Assembly (NCBI RefSeq): GCF_008039615.1
Contig: NZ_VDUZ01000002.1
Coordinates: 62,001-126,000 of the forward strand
From: Vineibacter terrae
Lineage (GTDB): Bacteria; Pseudomonadota; Alphaproteobacteria; Reyranellales; Reyranellaceae
DNA: 64,000 bases
Direction of reading: 5' to 3'
Under the pieces are notes generated by a model. It did not search any database. It was not told the origin of the DNA and saw nothing but the letters and a program-made list of their open reading frames with translations. This document shows, piece after piece, positions 21,267 through 30,161 of the stretch (position 1 is the stretch's first letter; every line of letters starts with the position of its first letter). Made by a program: the position numbers and the translations under genes.

Positions 21267-22577
21267 ATGACCGAGTTTTCCCCCCGGGAGATCGTCTCCG
21301 AGCTGGATCGCCATATCGTGGGCCAGCACGACGCCAAGAAGGCCGTCGCCGTGGCGCTGCGCAACCGCTGGCGCCGCCAGCAGCTGCCCGCCGCCCTGCG
21401 CGAGGAGGTGCTGCCCAAGAACATCCTGATGATCGGGCCCACGGGCTGCGGCAAGACCGAGATCGCGCGGCGCCTGGCCAAGCTCGCGGGCGCGCCCTTC
21501 CTCAAGGTCGAGGCGACGAAGTTCACCGAGGTCGGCTATGTCGGCCGCGATGTCGAGCAGATCGTGCGTGACCTGATCGAGGTCGGCATCGAGCTGGCGC
21601 GCGAGCGGCTGCGCAAGGATGTCCAGGCCAAGGCCGAGCTGGCGGCCGAGGACCGGGTGCTGGACGCCCTGTGCGGGCCGACGGCCACGGCCGACACGCG
21701 CCTGCGGTTCCGCCAGAAGCTGCGCCAGGGCGAGTTCGCCGAACGCGAGATCGAGGTCGAGGTCGCTGAAAGCGGCGGCCCGGCGACGTTCGAGATCCCC
21801 GGCATGCCCGGCGGGCAGATCGGCGTCATGAACATCGGCGACATGCTGGGCAAGGCCTTCGGCAACCGCACCAAGAAGCGCAAGCTGACGGTGGCCGAGT
21901 CCTACGAGATCCTGATGCGCGAGGAGAGCGACCGGCTTCTGGACCAGGAACGGGTGCTGCGCGAGGCGCGCGAGGCGGTCGAGCAGAATGGCATCGTCTT
22001 CATCGACGAGATCGATAAGATCTGCGCCCGCGGCGCGGAGTTCCGCGGCGGCGCCGATGTCAGCCGCGAGGGCGTTCAGCGCGACCTGCTGCCGCTGATC
22101 GAGGGCACGACCGTCAACACCAAGCACGGCCCGGTGAAGACGGACCACATCCTCTTCATCTGCTCCGGCGCCTTCCATCTCGCCAAGCCCGCCGACCTGC
22201 TGCCCGAGCTGCAGGGCCGGCTGCCGATCCGCGTGACGCTGAAGGGCCTGATCCAGGAAGATTTCCGGCGCATCCTGGTCGAGCCGGAGGCCAGCCTGCT
22301 GAAGCAGTACAAGGCGCTGCTGGACACCGAGAAGGTGACGCTGGAGTTCCGCGACGATGCCATCGACGAGCTGGCGCGGCTGGCCGCCGAGATCAACGGC
22401 ACGGTCGAGAATATCGGCGCCCGGCGGCTGCACACGGTGATGGAGAAGCTGCTGGAGGAGATCAGCTTCACCGCCTCGGACCGCGGCGGCGAGACGATCG
22501 CGATCGACGCCGGCTACGTGCGCGAGCGCGTCAGCGTGCTGGCCAAGAACGCCGACCTCAGCAAGTTCATCCTCTGA
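21267..22577 (+). CDS. hslU: ATP-dependent protease ATPase subunit HslU (ClpY)
   Basis: AAA+ unfoldase that feeds substrates to HslV. Walker A is GPTGCGKT (57-64), the pore loop is GYVG (90-93), Walker B is IVFIDEIDK (243-251), and the I-domain spans about 105-220. The C-terminal DLSKFIL tail, which inserts into HslV to activate it, is intact. At 436 aa it is complete. It is cotranscribed with hslV under the probable RpoH promoter. Confidence 0.97.
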   Translation: MTEFSPREIVSELDRHIVGQHDAKKAVAVALRNRWRRQQLPAALREEVLPKNILMIGPTGCGKTEIARRLAKLAGAPFLKVEATKFTEVGYVGRDVEQIVRDLIEVGIELARERLRKDVQAKAELAAEDRVLDALCGPTATADTRLRFRQKLRQGEFAEREIEVEVAESGGPATFEIPGMPGGQIGVMNIGDMLGKAFGNRTKKRKLTVAESYEILMREESDRLLDQERVLREAREAVEQNGIVFIDEIDKICARGAEFRGGADVSREGVQRDLLPLIEGTTVNTKHGPVKTDHILFICSGAFHLAKPADLLPELQGRLPIRVTLKGLIQEDFRRILVEPEASLLKQYKALLDTEKVTLEFRDDAIDELARLAAEINGTVENIGARRLHTVMEKLLEEISFTASDRGGETIAIDAGYVRERVSVLAKNADLSKFIL

Positions 22578-22584
22578 CGCGGCG

Positions 22585-22740
22585 TCACAGGCAGAACATC
22601 TGTCCCAGGTCGAGCAGGATCGCCGCGCCGCGCGTCACCCAGAGCCAAGTCGCGGCGAGCGCCAGCACCGCCGCCGCGCCGCCGAGCGAGATCAGCAGCG
22701 CGGCCGGTGGACCGCTGGTCGAGGGTGTCGGCGTCGGCAT
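22585..22740 (-). CDS. 51-aa single-span membrane protein
   Basis: A short reading frame starting MPTPTPSTSGPPAALL and ending LDLGQMFCL. A Pro/Thr/Ser head is followed by one clear transmembrane segment (about 13-33, LLISLGGAAAVLALAATWLW) and an amphipathic tail. It starts 16 nt after the MFS gene stop on the same strand and ends 7 nt from the hslU stop on the other strand, so it fills the gap exactly. AGGCGG lies about 12 nt before the ATG. Function is unknown. The well-formed membrane segment and tight packing argue that it is real. Confidence 0.6.
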   Translation of the reverse strand: MPTPTPSTSGPPAALLISLGGAAAVLALAATWLWVTRGAAILLDLGQMFCL

Positions 22741-22755
22741 GTGGCAATTATCCGC

Positions 22756-23994
22756 CTAGGCCGGCCGGGCCGCAAGCCGGGCCGCCGGAGCCTCGCGGAT
22801 CGGCCAGTTGATCACGGCGGCGAACAGGCCCAGGCCGATGGAAATCCACCACATCAGGTCGTAGCTGCCCTGCAGATCATACAGCCGGCCACCGCCCCAG
22901 CCGCCCAGGAAGCTGCCCACCTGGTGGCTGAAGAAGACGATGCCGTACAGCATCGACATGTAGGTCGGACCGAACATCAGAGCCACCAGGCCGCTGGTCA
23001 GGGGCACGGTGCCCAGCCACAGGAAGCCCAGGGTGGCGGCGAACAGCAGGACCGACGCGGCCGACAAGGGCAGCACCAGGAAGATGATGAAGGCCACGGC
23101 CCGCAGGAAGTAGAGCAGCACCAGCATGTCCTTGCGACGATGGCGGCCGCCCAGCCAGCCCCACAGGATGGCGCCGGCGATGTTGAACAGCCCGACCAGC
23201 GCGATCGCCCAGCCGCCCAGCTCCGTGGGCGAGATGGCACGGCCCAGCACCTCCATGCCGACGCTCTTGTCGGAGATGTAGGGCGGCAGATGCAGCCCCA
23301 CGAACGAGACATGGAAGCCGCAGACGAAGAAGCCGAGGGTCAAGAGCCAGAATCCGGGCGTCGCGAAGGCCTCGCTCAGCGCCTCGCGCAGGCCCTGGGG
23401 CGCCGCCGCGCCGCCAGCCGCGGCTGGGGCCGACCGCGTTTCGCGCAGGCCCAGCGCCAGCGGGATCATGACCGCCGACACGGCCGTGAGGATCAGGATG
23501 GTGGCGTGCCAGCTGCCCAGCCGTTCGAGCAGGATGCTGGCGAAGGGCACGACGGCGAACTGGCCGAACGAGCCACCGGCGGTGGTGATCCCCAGGGCCA
23601 GCGAGCGCTTGTCAGGGGGAGCGGCGCGGTTGATCGCGGCCAGGATCGGCCCGAAGCCGGCCGCGGCCATGCCGACGCCGGTGAGCGCGTTTCCGACCGT
23701 CAGCAGCACGCCCTCGGTGGCCACGCCGATGACGACCATGCCCAGCACGTACAGAACCCCGCCCGCCGCCACGGTCCGCGCCACGCCGAAGCGGCGCTCG
23801 ACGCCACCCACGAACGGCGCCAGCATCCCCATCAGCAGCATGGAGAGCGCATTGCCGAACGACCACAGCTCGCGGCCTACCTGCAGGTCGTCCGCGATCG
23901 GCTTCTGGAAGATGCCGAAGCTCTGGCGTGCCCCGATGCCGATGGTCAGAATGATACCCCCACAGACCACGGGGACCCACCAATCGCGCCGCAT
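22756..23994 (-). CDS. Major facilitator superfamily transporter
   Basis: A 412-aa carrier with about 12 transmembrane helices in two bundles joined by a cytoplasmic loop near 185-205 (TRSAPAAAGGAAAPQG). The early RQSFGIFQKPIADDL segment resembles carriers of the OFA (oxalate/formate antiporter-like) or monocarboxylate type. The repeated charged motif after helix 2 is degenerate (VGGVERRFGVART). The substrate is unknown. It lies on the opposite strand to hslU, with a small membrane protein gene directly downstream that may share its message. Confidence 0.85.
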   Translation of the reverse strand: MRRDWWVPVVCGGIILTIGIGARQSFGIFQKPIADDLQVGRELWSFGNALSMLLMGMLAPFVGGVERRFGVARTVAAGGVLYVLGMVVIGVATEGVLLTVGNALTGVGMAAAGFGPILAAINRAAPPDKRSLALGITTAGGSFGQFAVVPFASILLERLGSWHATILILTAVSAVMIPLALGLRETRSAPAAAGGAAAPQGLREALSEAFATPGFWLLTLGFFVCGFHVSFVGLHLPPYISDKSVGMEVLGRAISPTELGGWAIALVGLFNIAGAILWGWLGGRHRRKDMLVLLYFLRAVAFIIFLVLPLSAASVLLFAATLGFLWLGTVPLTSGLVALMFGPTYMSMLYGIVFFSHQVGSFLGGWGGGRLYDLQGSYDLMWWISIGLGLFAAVINWPIREAPAARLAARPA

Positions 23995-24136
23995 GCGCCC
24001 TCCTCCACCCGATCAGCCCCGCGCCTCGCGCCGGGCGCGCACATGTGAGCCGCTTCACGTGCATATGCAATCAAATGGAGCTCACGATAGGACGACTTTT
24101 CTTGACTTGCCGCCCTCGTAGCCCGATAGCGCCGGC

Positions 24137-25702
24137 ATGAGTTCCCTGTCGCCTCGCCTGCGCTTGGCCTTGTCTGGCCTGTGGTTGGGCTGGGGCCTGC
24201 TTGCCGCGGCTGTCGCACCCGCCACCGCCCAGGAGCGGCCGGCGCCAACGCGCCTGGAGCCGCACAAATGCTGGTTCAAGACGCCGCGCGGCGCCAGCGC
24301 CACCTGCCATCTGCTGATCGTTGCCGAGAACCGCACGGCCCTGGACAGCCGGGTCGTGAAGCTGCCGGTCGCCATCCTCAAGGCGACCGGGCCGCGCAAG
24401 GAGCCGGATCCGGTGATCTATCTCGCCGGCGGACCGGGCGAGGCTCCCCTGGCGGCCACGGCACCCGGGATCGACCCGCTGAAGGACGGCGACTGGTGGC
24501 GCTCGACAGCGGCAATCCGCCGCAGCCGTGATTTCATCTTCCTGGGCCAGCGCGGCGCCCAGCTTTCGCGCCCGGCCTTGCAATGCGACGACATCGCCGG
24601 CCACAAGGCGCTGCTGTCGCGGCTGGGCAGCCGTTTCGATGCCGTCGAGGACGAGCGCCGGGCCATGATCAAGTGCCGGGCGGAGCTGGAGCGCAAGGGC
24701 ATCGACGTCACGCAATATACGACGCCGGCTATGGCCGACGACGTCAGCGACCTCGCCCGCGCCCTGGGCCTGACCAAGGTCAACCTTTATGGAGTCAGCT
24801 ACGGCACGCGCTGGGCGCTGGAGGTGATGCGCCGGCAGCCGTCGCTGGTGCGCGCGGCGGTGCTCGATTCGGTCTATCCGCCGCAGATCAATGGCGACCA
24901 GGAGGAGGTCGACGCGGTCCGCCGCGCCTTCGACCGGCTGTTCCTGGAGTGCAGCAACGACGCCTGGTGCGCCGGCAAGTATCCCAACCTGCGCGCCGAC
25001 CTCGAGGCGCTGGTGGCGCGGCTGGACCGCACCCCCGTGCGCATGCGGCTGAAGCTGGGCAATGGCCGGCCGATGGCGTCGGTCGACGGCACGAAGGCGA
25101 TGCTGATCATGCTGCATGTGATGCGGCTGGGCGGCGAGGACATCGGCCGGCTGCCGACCACGATCGCGCGCGCCGCGCGCGGCAGCTACGCGGCGCTGAA
25201 GGTCTTCGCCCAGGACCTGGAAGACAGCGAAGGCGGCGTCGTCGACGCCCCGATCGAGCAGATGGCGGGCCTCTATTATTCCGTCGAATGCCGCGAGACC
25301 ACGGCCTTCCTGGACGGCCCGGCACGCGAGAAGGCCATTGCCGGGGCCGGCATCTACGGCCTGGTGGCGCACGCCAATACCGGTCCGGCCCTGTGCCCGG
25401 TGTGGCGGGTGCCGGCGGCCGCCCCGGCCGAGAAGCAGCCTGTGCGCAGCGAGGTGCCGACGCTGCTGCTGAGCGGCTCCTACGACTGGCTGACCCCCGC
25501 GCCCTGGGCCGAGGTGGCACGGCAGACGCTGCCCAACGCCCGCCACATCGAGTTTCGCGCCATGGGGCATGCCGTCACCGCCAACGACGATTGCGCCGAT
25601 GCGCTGCTGGGCCAGTTCATCGACCAGCCCGACCCCAAGCGCGTGCCGGCCTGCCTCGGCGACAACGCGCCGCCGCGCTTCACGGACAAGCCGCCGAAAT
25701 AG
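24137..25702 (+). CDS. Secreted alpha/beta hydrolase, TAP-like (S33 peptidase family)
   Basis: A 521-aa protein with an N-terminal signal peptide (helix about 8-30, cleavage after ATA-QE), so it is probably periplasmic. The nucleophile elbow is GVSYGTR with Ser221. YLAGGPGEAP is the oxyanion-hole region (HGGPG in relatives). The charge relay is probably Asp of GSYDWLTP and His of GHAVTAND in the TAP-like C-terminal domain. It resembles tripeptidyl aminopeptidases and related prolyl peptidases; the substrate is unproven. The usual DQRG motif reads LGQRG, with Gly for Asp. Confidence 0.85.
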   Translation: MSSLSPRLRLALSGLWLGWGLLAAAVAPATAQERPAPTRLEPHKCWFKTPRGASATCHLLIVAENRTALDSRVVKLPVAILKATGPRKEPDPVIYLAGGPGEAPLAATAPGIDPLKDGDWWRSTAAIRRSRDFIFLGQRGAQLSRPALQCDDIAGHKALLSRLGSRFDAVEDERRAMIKCRAELERKGIDVTQYTTPAMADDVSDLARALGLTKVNLYGVSYGTRWALEVMRRQPSLVRAAVLDSVYPPQINGDQEEVDAVRRAFDRLFLECSNDAWCAGKYPNLRADLEALVARLDRTPVRMRLKLGNGRPMASVDGTKAMLIMLHVMRLGGEDIGRLPTTIARAARGSYAALKVFAQDLEDSEGGVVDAPIEQMAGLYYSVECRETTAFLDGPAREKAIAGAGIYGLVAHANTGPALCPVWRVPAAAPAEKQPVRSEVPTLLLSGSYDWLTPAPWAEVARQTLPNARHIEFRAMGHAVTANDDCADALLGQFIDQPDPKRVPACLGDNAPPRFTDKPPK

Positions 25703-25747
25703 GCCCGTTTCTTCTCCCCTTGCGCTGCGGTGTTGATACAAGTTCCT

Positions 25748-25833
25748 GTCATCCCGAGCGAAGCGAGGGATCTCCCGCAAATGTCGCATCGTGCGTCCTT
25801 TCGCGGGAGACCCCTCGCTTCGCTCGGGATGAC
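25748..25833. repeat. Palindromic intergenic repeat, family 1 copy A
   Basis: Two 31-nt arms (25748-25778 and 25803-25833), starting GTCATCCCGAGCGAAGCGAG and ending with its complement, match with one mismatch, around a 24-nt centre. The same GTCATCCCGAG-CGAGGGATCTC core occurs at 30069-30147 and a half copy at about 35804-35827. It could form a large hairpin in the transcript. Confidence 0.85.
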
Positions 25834-25869
25834 ACTTCTGATTCCACCTCGTCCTTGGCCCCTCACCTT

Positions 25870-25918
25870 CCCATCGCTGACGCGATGGGCCCCTTCCTCT
25901 CCCGCGAAGCGGGAGAGG
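25870..25918. repeat. Palindromic intergenic repeat, family 2 (two hairpins)
   Basis: CCCATCG/CGATGGG (25870-25889) and CCTCTCCCGC/GCGGGAGAGG (25896-25918) form adjacent hairpins separated by CCCCTT. The same modules are found expanded at 26858-27043. It ends 7 nt before the permease stop codon (reverse strand), so it could act as a transcript 3'-end structure. Confidence 0.75.
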
Positions 25919-25924
25919 AGATTT

Positions 25925-26848
25925 TCACCGCCTGTAGCGGCGCTGCACGATCAGGTTGGCAGCGATCGTCAGCAGCAGGGTGGCGGTCATCAGGATGAAG
26001 GAGATCGCCGCCCCGAATGGCCAGTTGTTGACGCCGGCGAACTGGCCGTAGACCAGCGGCCCCATCATCTGGAATTTCGGGCCGCCCAGCAGCACGGGCG
26101 TGGCGTAGGCGTTCATGCCCAGGATGAAGGTCAGGATCGTGCCGGCCAGCACGCCGGGAAGCGCCAGCGGCCACAGCACGCGGCGGAACATGGCCAGCGG
26201 ATGGGCGCCGAGGCTGAAAGCGGCTTCCTCGACGTCGCGGCCGATGTTCTCGATCACGCTCTGCAGCGACAGCACCATGAACGGCAGGTTGACCGCGGTG
26301 ATGCCGATGATCACCGCCGTCTCGGTGTACATGATCTCGAGCGGTGTGCTGATCAGGCCCAGCCCCATCAGGGTGGCGTTGATCGCGCCCTTGCTGCCGA
26401 ACAGGGTCATCCAGCCGGCGGCGCGCACGGCGCTGCCCACGAACAACGGCAGCACCACCAGCATGAGCAGCAGGTTCTTGAACCGGCTCTGCGTGCGCGC
26501 CAGCACATAGGCCAGCGGAAAGCCGAGCACGAGACAGATCGCCGTGACGGTCACGGCGACGCGCAGGGTGCGGACCAGGACGTTGATGTAATACGGGTCG
26601 GTGAAGAACTTCGCGTAGTTGGCGATGGTCACCGCCTCGACCATCAGCTTGCGCTGCGTGACGAACTCGTTGAGGCTGTAGCGGAACAGGATCACCAGCG
26701 GGATCAGCAGGCCGACGGCGACCAGGATCGTCGCCGGCGTCACCAGCATGGCCGCCGTCAGCCGCGCGCCACCGCGCTCTTCGGCCGCGATCAGGCGCGC
26801 GGCCGCGGCGGTGTCGGCGGGGGCGGTGGTGGTGCTGGCGATGGCCAT
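25925..26848 (-). CDS. ABC transporter permease, PotB-like (spermidine/putrescine type)
   Basis: Inner-membrane subunit of 307 aa with about six transmembrane helices. The cytoplasmic coupling (EAA) loop reads EEAAFSLGAHPLAMFRRVLWPLALPG, including the conserved EAA---G pattern. The start at ATG 26848 gives MAIASTTTAPAD followed by a cytoplasmic head; an upstream extension would translate the palindromic repeat at 26858-27043 and is rejected. It is the last gene of the polyamine-type ABC cluster. Confidence 0.88.
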   Translation of the reverse strand: MAIASTTTAPADTAAAARLIAAEERGGARLTAAMLVTPATILVAVGLLIPLVILFRYSLNEFVTQRKLMVEAVTIANYAKFFTDPYYINVLVRTLRVAVTVTAICLVLGFPLAYVLARTQSRFKNLLLMLVVLPLFVGSAVRAAGWMTLFGSKGAINATLMGLGLISTPLEIMYTETAVIIGITAVNLPFMVLSLQSVIENIGRDVEEAAFSLGAHPLAMFRRVLWPLALPGVLAGTILTFILGMNAYATPVLLGGPKFQMMGPLVYGQFAGVNNWPFGAAISFILMTATLLLTIAANLIVQRRYRR

Positions 26849-26857
26849 GGCAATCAC

Positions 26858-27043
26858 CCCTCTCCGCCCGCCACAGCGGGGGGAGAGGGAGGGGCCCATC
26901 GCGCGAGCGATGGGAGGGTGAGGTGGGTGCCGGCAGCGGACTCGATCATGGTTGAAACAGCACGCTTGTCGGACGACCCACCTCACCCTCCCACGCTTCG
27001 CGTGGGCCCCTCCCTCTCCCCCCACTCTCGTGGGCGGAGAGGG
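26858..27043. repeat. 186-bp palindromic repeat inside the ABC operon
   Basis: A long inverted repeat. The left arm holds CCCTCTCCGCCCGC, GGGAGAGGGAGGGGCCCATCG and GGAGGGTGAGGTGGGT. The right arm repeats these as complements and ends GGGCGGAGAGGG. Each arm has a smaller hairpin (CCCATCG-CGATGGG; CCCACGC-GCGTGGG). It lies between the binding-protein stop and the permease start, so it is probably transcribed and could act as a processing or attenuation site. Confidence 0.8.
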
Positions 27044-27049
27044 TTCACC

Positions 27050-28099
27050 TCACCCCTTGAACGTCTTGTCCCACCATTCCTTGAAAGCGGTGTCGTTCGA
27101 GGAAAGGTAGCCATAGTCGAGATCCATCAGGCGCGCCTGCTCGGCTTCGTCGAAGCCGACACGCTTCTGCAGATCGGGCGCCATCCTGGCGTTCTTGACC
27201 GTCGGGTTGTAGCCCATGTCGACGGCGAAGGCCTCCTGCGCCGAGGGCGCCAGCATGGCATCGAGATAGGTGTAGGCCCCCTCCTTGTTGGGCGCGTTCT
27301 TCGGAATGCAGAAGCCGGACACGAACAGCGGCACGCCTTCCTTGGCCGCGACCGTCTGCACCTCGATCCCGGCGTTCTGCCATTGCACGGCGCGCGCCTT
27401 CCACATGATGCAGAGCCCGATCTCCTCGTTCTTCAAGCCCTGCGCCAGCGCCTCGTTGGTGGGATAGATGCGCGCACCGGCCTTGCGGCATTCCAGAAGC
27501 CGCGCCTTGCCGGGCTCGTAGTTGCTCATCGAGCCGCCCGACGCCATGGCCGCCGCCATCATCGTGTACTGGTACTGGATGTCGATGATGCCGAGCTTGC
27601 TGCCGTGCCTGGGATCGAGCGTGTCGGCAAAGCTGGTGGGCGGCGTCGCGATGAGCTTGGGGTTGTAGAGGATCACCTTGCCCGAATAGATGTGGCCCAG
27701 CCCCCAGGCGTACTTCATCTCGGGCAGCAGGTTGACGGCGTTGGGGATCTTCGAATAGTCGACCTTCTCCAGCACGCCGGCCTGCTCCATGTCGTACATG
27801 TCGCCGGCGGACAACGCCTGGATGTCGGTGGTGCCGCGGCGCAGCGGCTTCTCGGCCTGGACCTTGGACTTGCGCGGCGGTGCCTGCGCCTCGTCCTTCA
27901 CCACCTCCCAGCCCTTGGGTATCAGCAGCGGCGCCTCGATGTTCTTGGCCAGCAGCCGCGAGTAGTCGCCACCCCAGGTGCCGACCACCACCTTCTTGCT
28001 GGCCTGCGCCGATGCCGGCAACGCCAGCGCGGCGACGCCGGCGGATGCAGCCGCGCCGTGCAGCACGGCCCGGCGCTTGAGGACGAAACGATCGATCAT
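27050..28099 (-). CDS. ABC transporter substrate-binding protein, PotD-like
   Basis: Periplasmic binding protein of 349 aa. The N-terminus MIDRFVLKRRAVLHG followed by a hydrophobic stretch and ALPASAQA looks like a Tat signal (twin Arg) with cleavage near residue 27. The mature part begins KKVVVGTWGGDYSRLL, as in spermidine/putrescine-type binding proteins (family 1/8). The start at 28099 has AGGGAGCCCAGC upstream. It is followed, after a palindromic repeat, by the PotB-like permease. The ligand is not predictable beyond polyamine-like or small organic cations. Confidence 0.87.
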   Translation of the reverse strand: MIDRFVLKRRAVLHGAAASAGVAALALPASAQASKKVVVGTWGGDYSRLLAKNIEAPLLIPKGWEVVKDEAQAPPRKSKVQAEKPLRRGTTDIQALSAGDMYDMEQAGVLEKVDYSKIPNAVNLLPEMKYAWGLGHIYSGKVILYNPKLIATPPTSFADTLDPRHGSKLGIIDIQYQYTMMAAAMASGGSMSNYEPGKARLLECRKAGARIYPTNEALAQGLKNEEIGLCIMWKARAVQWQNAGIEVQTVAAKEGVPLFVSGFCIPKNAPNKEGAYTYLDAMLAPSAQEAFAVDMGYNPTVKNARMAPDLQKRVGFDEAEQARLMDLDYGYLSSNDTAFKEWWDKTFKG

Positions 28100-28152
28100 G
28101 CTGGGCTCCCTGTTGTCGCTGTCTTTGCTTGCATCCTTGATCGTCGAGAATG

Positions 28153-29226
28153 TCACAGGCTTGGCGGATCACCTCCCGGGGCGAACAGCCGGCCTGCCGT
28201 CGCCGGCCAGCCGACATGGACCGTGGCGCCGATCTCGGGTGCAGCATCGCCGCCGCGGTTGGCGACCTGGACGATGACCCGATCCGACGGCGACAGGCGA
28301 ACATGCACATCGCTGGCGGCGCCGAGATACGAGATGAATTCCACCGTGCCGGGCAGGCTGTTGTCGAGTCCGCTGAGCGGCGCCGGGCCGATTTCCAGGC
28401 GCTCGGGCCGCAGGGCCAGCACGGCAGGGCCGCTGGCGCCGCCGTCGCAGGCCAGCGCCAGCCCGCCTTCGGTGCGGAACCGGCCGGGCGCCTCGACCCG
28501 GCCAGTCAGGAACATGCCGCGGCCGACGAAGCCGGCGACGAACCGGTCGGCCGGGCGTTCGTAAAGGTCGCGCTGGCCGCCGATCTGGCGCACGGACCCC
28601 TCGTTCATCACCACCAGCCGGTCGGCCATGGTGAGCGCCTCCTCCTGGTCGTGCGTCACCATCACCGTGGTCAGGCCAAGCTGGCGCTGCAGCTCGCGAA
28701 TCTCGACCCGCACCTCCTGGCGCAGCTTGGCATCGAGGTTGCTGAGCGGCTCGTCCAGCAGCAGCACGTCCGGGCGGATGGCCAGCGCGCGCGCCAGCGC
28801 GACGCGCTGCTGCTGCCCACCCGAGAGCTGGCGTGGCAGGCGCCCGGCCAGATGGTCCAGCCGCACGAGCTTCAGCGCCTCGGCCACCCGCGTGGTGATG
28901 TCGGCCTTGGCCAGGCGGCGCATCTCCAGGCCGAAGGCGACGTTCTGCGCCACGCTCAAATGGGGAAACAGGGCATAGCTCTGAAACACCATGCCGGCAT
29001 TGCGCTTCCAGGGCGGCAGCCCGGTCACCTCGCGGTCCGCGAGATGCACGCCGCCCGCCGTCGGCGTGATGAAGCCGGCGATCATGCGCAACGTCGTCGT
29101 CTTGCCGCAGCCGCTGGGCCCCAGCAGCACCACGAACTCGCCGTCGGCAACGTCCAGGGTCACATCGCGCACGGCGTGAAAATCGCCGTAGCGCTTGGAG
29201 ACGTGGTCAAGCCGCAAGCGCGCCAT
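28153..29226 (-). CDS. ABC transporter ATPase, PotA-like
   Basis: Cytoplasmic ATPase of 357 aa. Walker A is GPSGCGKT (36-43), the signature is LSGGQQQR, Walker B is LLLDEPLSNLD, and the switch His is in MVTHDQEEA. The C-terminal third is a TOBE/OB regulatory domain (LALRPERLEIG). The start codon overlaps the stop of the permease upstream (TGATG at 29228-29224), showing translational coupling in the ABC operon. Confidence 0.93.
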   Translation of the reverse strand: MARLRLDHVSKRYGDFHAVRDVTLDVADGEFVVLLGPSGCGKTTTLRMIAGFITPTAGGVHLADREVTGLPPWKRNAGMVFQSYALFPHLSVAQNVAFGLEMRRLAKADITTRVAEALKLVRLDHLAGRLPRQLSGGQQQRVALARALAIRPDVLLLDEPLSNLDAKLRQEVRVEIRELQRQLGLTTVMVTHDQEEALTMADRLVVMNEGSVRQIGGQRDLYERPADRFVAGFVGRGMFLTGRVEAPGRFRTEGGLALACDGGASGPAVLALRPERLEIGPAPLSGLDNSLPGTVEFISYLGAASDVHVRLSPSDRVIVQVANRGGDAAPEIGATVHVGWPATAGRLFAPGGDPPSL

Positions 29227-30053
29227 CACACCACCCGGCTGATCTTGACGAACCGGTCGGTGACCAGCATGGCGCCGCCGATCAGCAGGATCTGCAGCAC
29301 CGACACCGCGGCGATCGTGGGGTCGATGCGCCACTCGAGGTATTGCAGGATGGCGATCGGCAGGGTCGTGCGGCCGGGTCCGACCAGGAACAGGCTCATC
29401 TCCAGATTGCCGAACGAGGTCACGAACCCGAACAAGCCGGCGGCGACGATGCCCGGCCGGATCATCGGCAGGGTGACGCGGAAGAAGGTCGTGACGGGAT
29501 TGGCGCCGAGATTGTGCGCCGCCTCCTCGATCGTGCGATCGAAGCCGGCCAGGCTTGCCATCACCAGGCGCACCACCCAGGGGATGACGATGATGACGTG
29601 GCCGGCCAGCAGGGCCCAGAACGTGCCCAGCACATCGACGTCGAGCGCATTCTCGGCCTCGACGTGGAAGACGTACATCGACGTGCCCAGGACCACGCCC
29701 GGCACCATGAGCGGCAGCAGCAGCAGGCTGCCGAGCGCCTCGCGCCCGGGGAAGCGGAAGCGCACGACGCACAGCGCCGCCGGCACGCCCAGCGCCAGCC
29801 CGATGAGCGTCGCCATGACGCCCAGCTGCAGGCTCAGCGAGAAGCCGTCGACGAACTTCTTCTCATCGGCGATGGCCGCGAACCAGCGCAGCGAATAGCC
29901 CTCGGGCGGAAACGACGGAATTTCCTGCCGGAAGAACGCCAGCCATGTGACGAAGACCAGCGGCGTCAGGATGACCGCCAGCGCCAGGCCCGCGGCGCCG
30001 TTCAGCGCCCAACGCCCCACCCGTCGGGAGTCGAGGAGGGCGCTGGAAGTCAT
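29226..30053 (-). CDS. ABC transporter permease, PotC-like
   Basis: Inner-membrane permease of 275 aa with about six helices and an EAA loop IEEAAHNLGANPVTTFFRVTLPMIRPG. PotC-type features are RFPGREALGSLLLLPLMVPGVVLG and the final TDRFVKISRVV. It is the first gene of the four-gene importer; the order C-A-D-B is unusual compared with potABCD. A palindromic repeat separates it from the amidohydrolase gene upstream. Confidence 0.9.
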   Translation of the reverse strand: MTSSALLDSRRVGRWALNGAAGLALAVILTPLVFVTWLAFFRQEIPSFPPEGYSLRWFAAIADEKKFVDGFSLSLQLGVMATLIGLALGVPAALCVVRFRFPGREALGSLLLLPLMVPGVVLGTSMYVFHVEAENALDVDVLGTFWALLAGHVIIVIPWVVRLVMASLAGFDRTIEEAAHNLGANPVTTFFRVTLPMIRPGIVAAGLFGFVTSFGNLEMSLFLVGPGRTTLPIAILQYLEWRIDPTIAAVSVLQILLIGGAMLVTDRFVKISRVV

Positions 30054-30068
30054 ATGGCCGCCCCGATC

Positions 30069-30147
30069 GTCATCCCGAGCGCAGCGAGGGATCTCCTGCG
30101 CCGGGAGCCCCGGTCCCCAGGAGATGTCTCGCTGCGCTCGACATGAC
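30069..30147. repeat. Palindromic intergenic repeat, family 1 copy B
   Basis: GTCATCCCGAGCGCAGCGAG at 30069 is mirrored by CTCGCTGCGCTCGACATGAC ending at 30147, with an inner stem around CCGGGAGCCCCGG. It is the same family as 25748-25833. It lies between the amidohydrolase stop and the PotC-like start. Confidence 0.8.
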
Positions 30148-30161
30148 GGTTTGTTCGTGCA

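Noticed and set aside
25730-28564. Long forward frame (about 944 codons) opposite the polyamine-type ABC genes
   Set aside because: Low-complexity His/Arg/Gln-rich product, running across palindromic repeats and opposite well-defined ABC genes.
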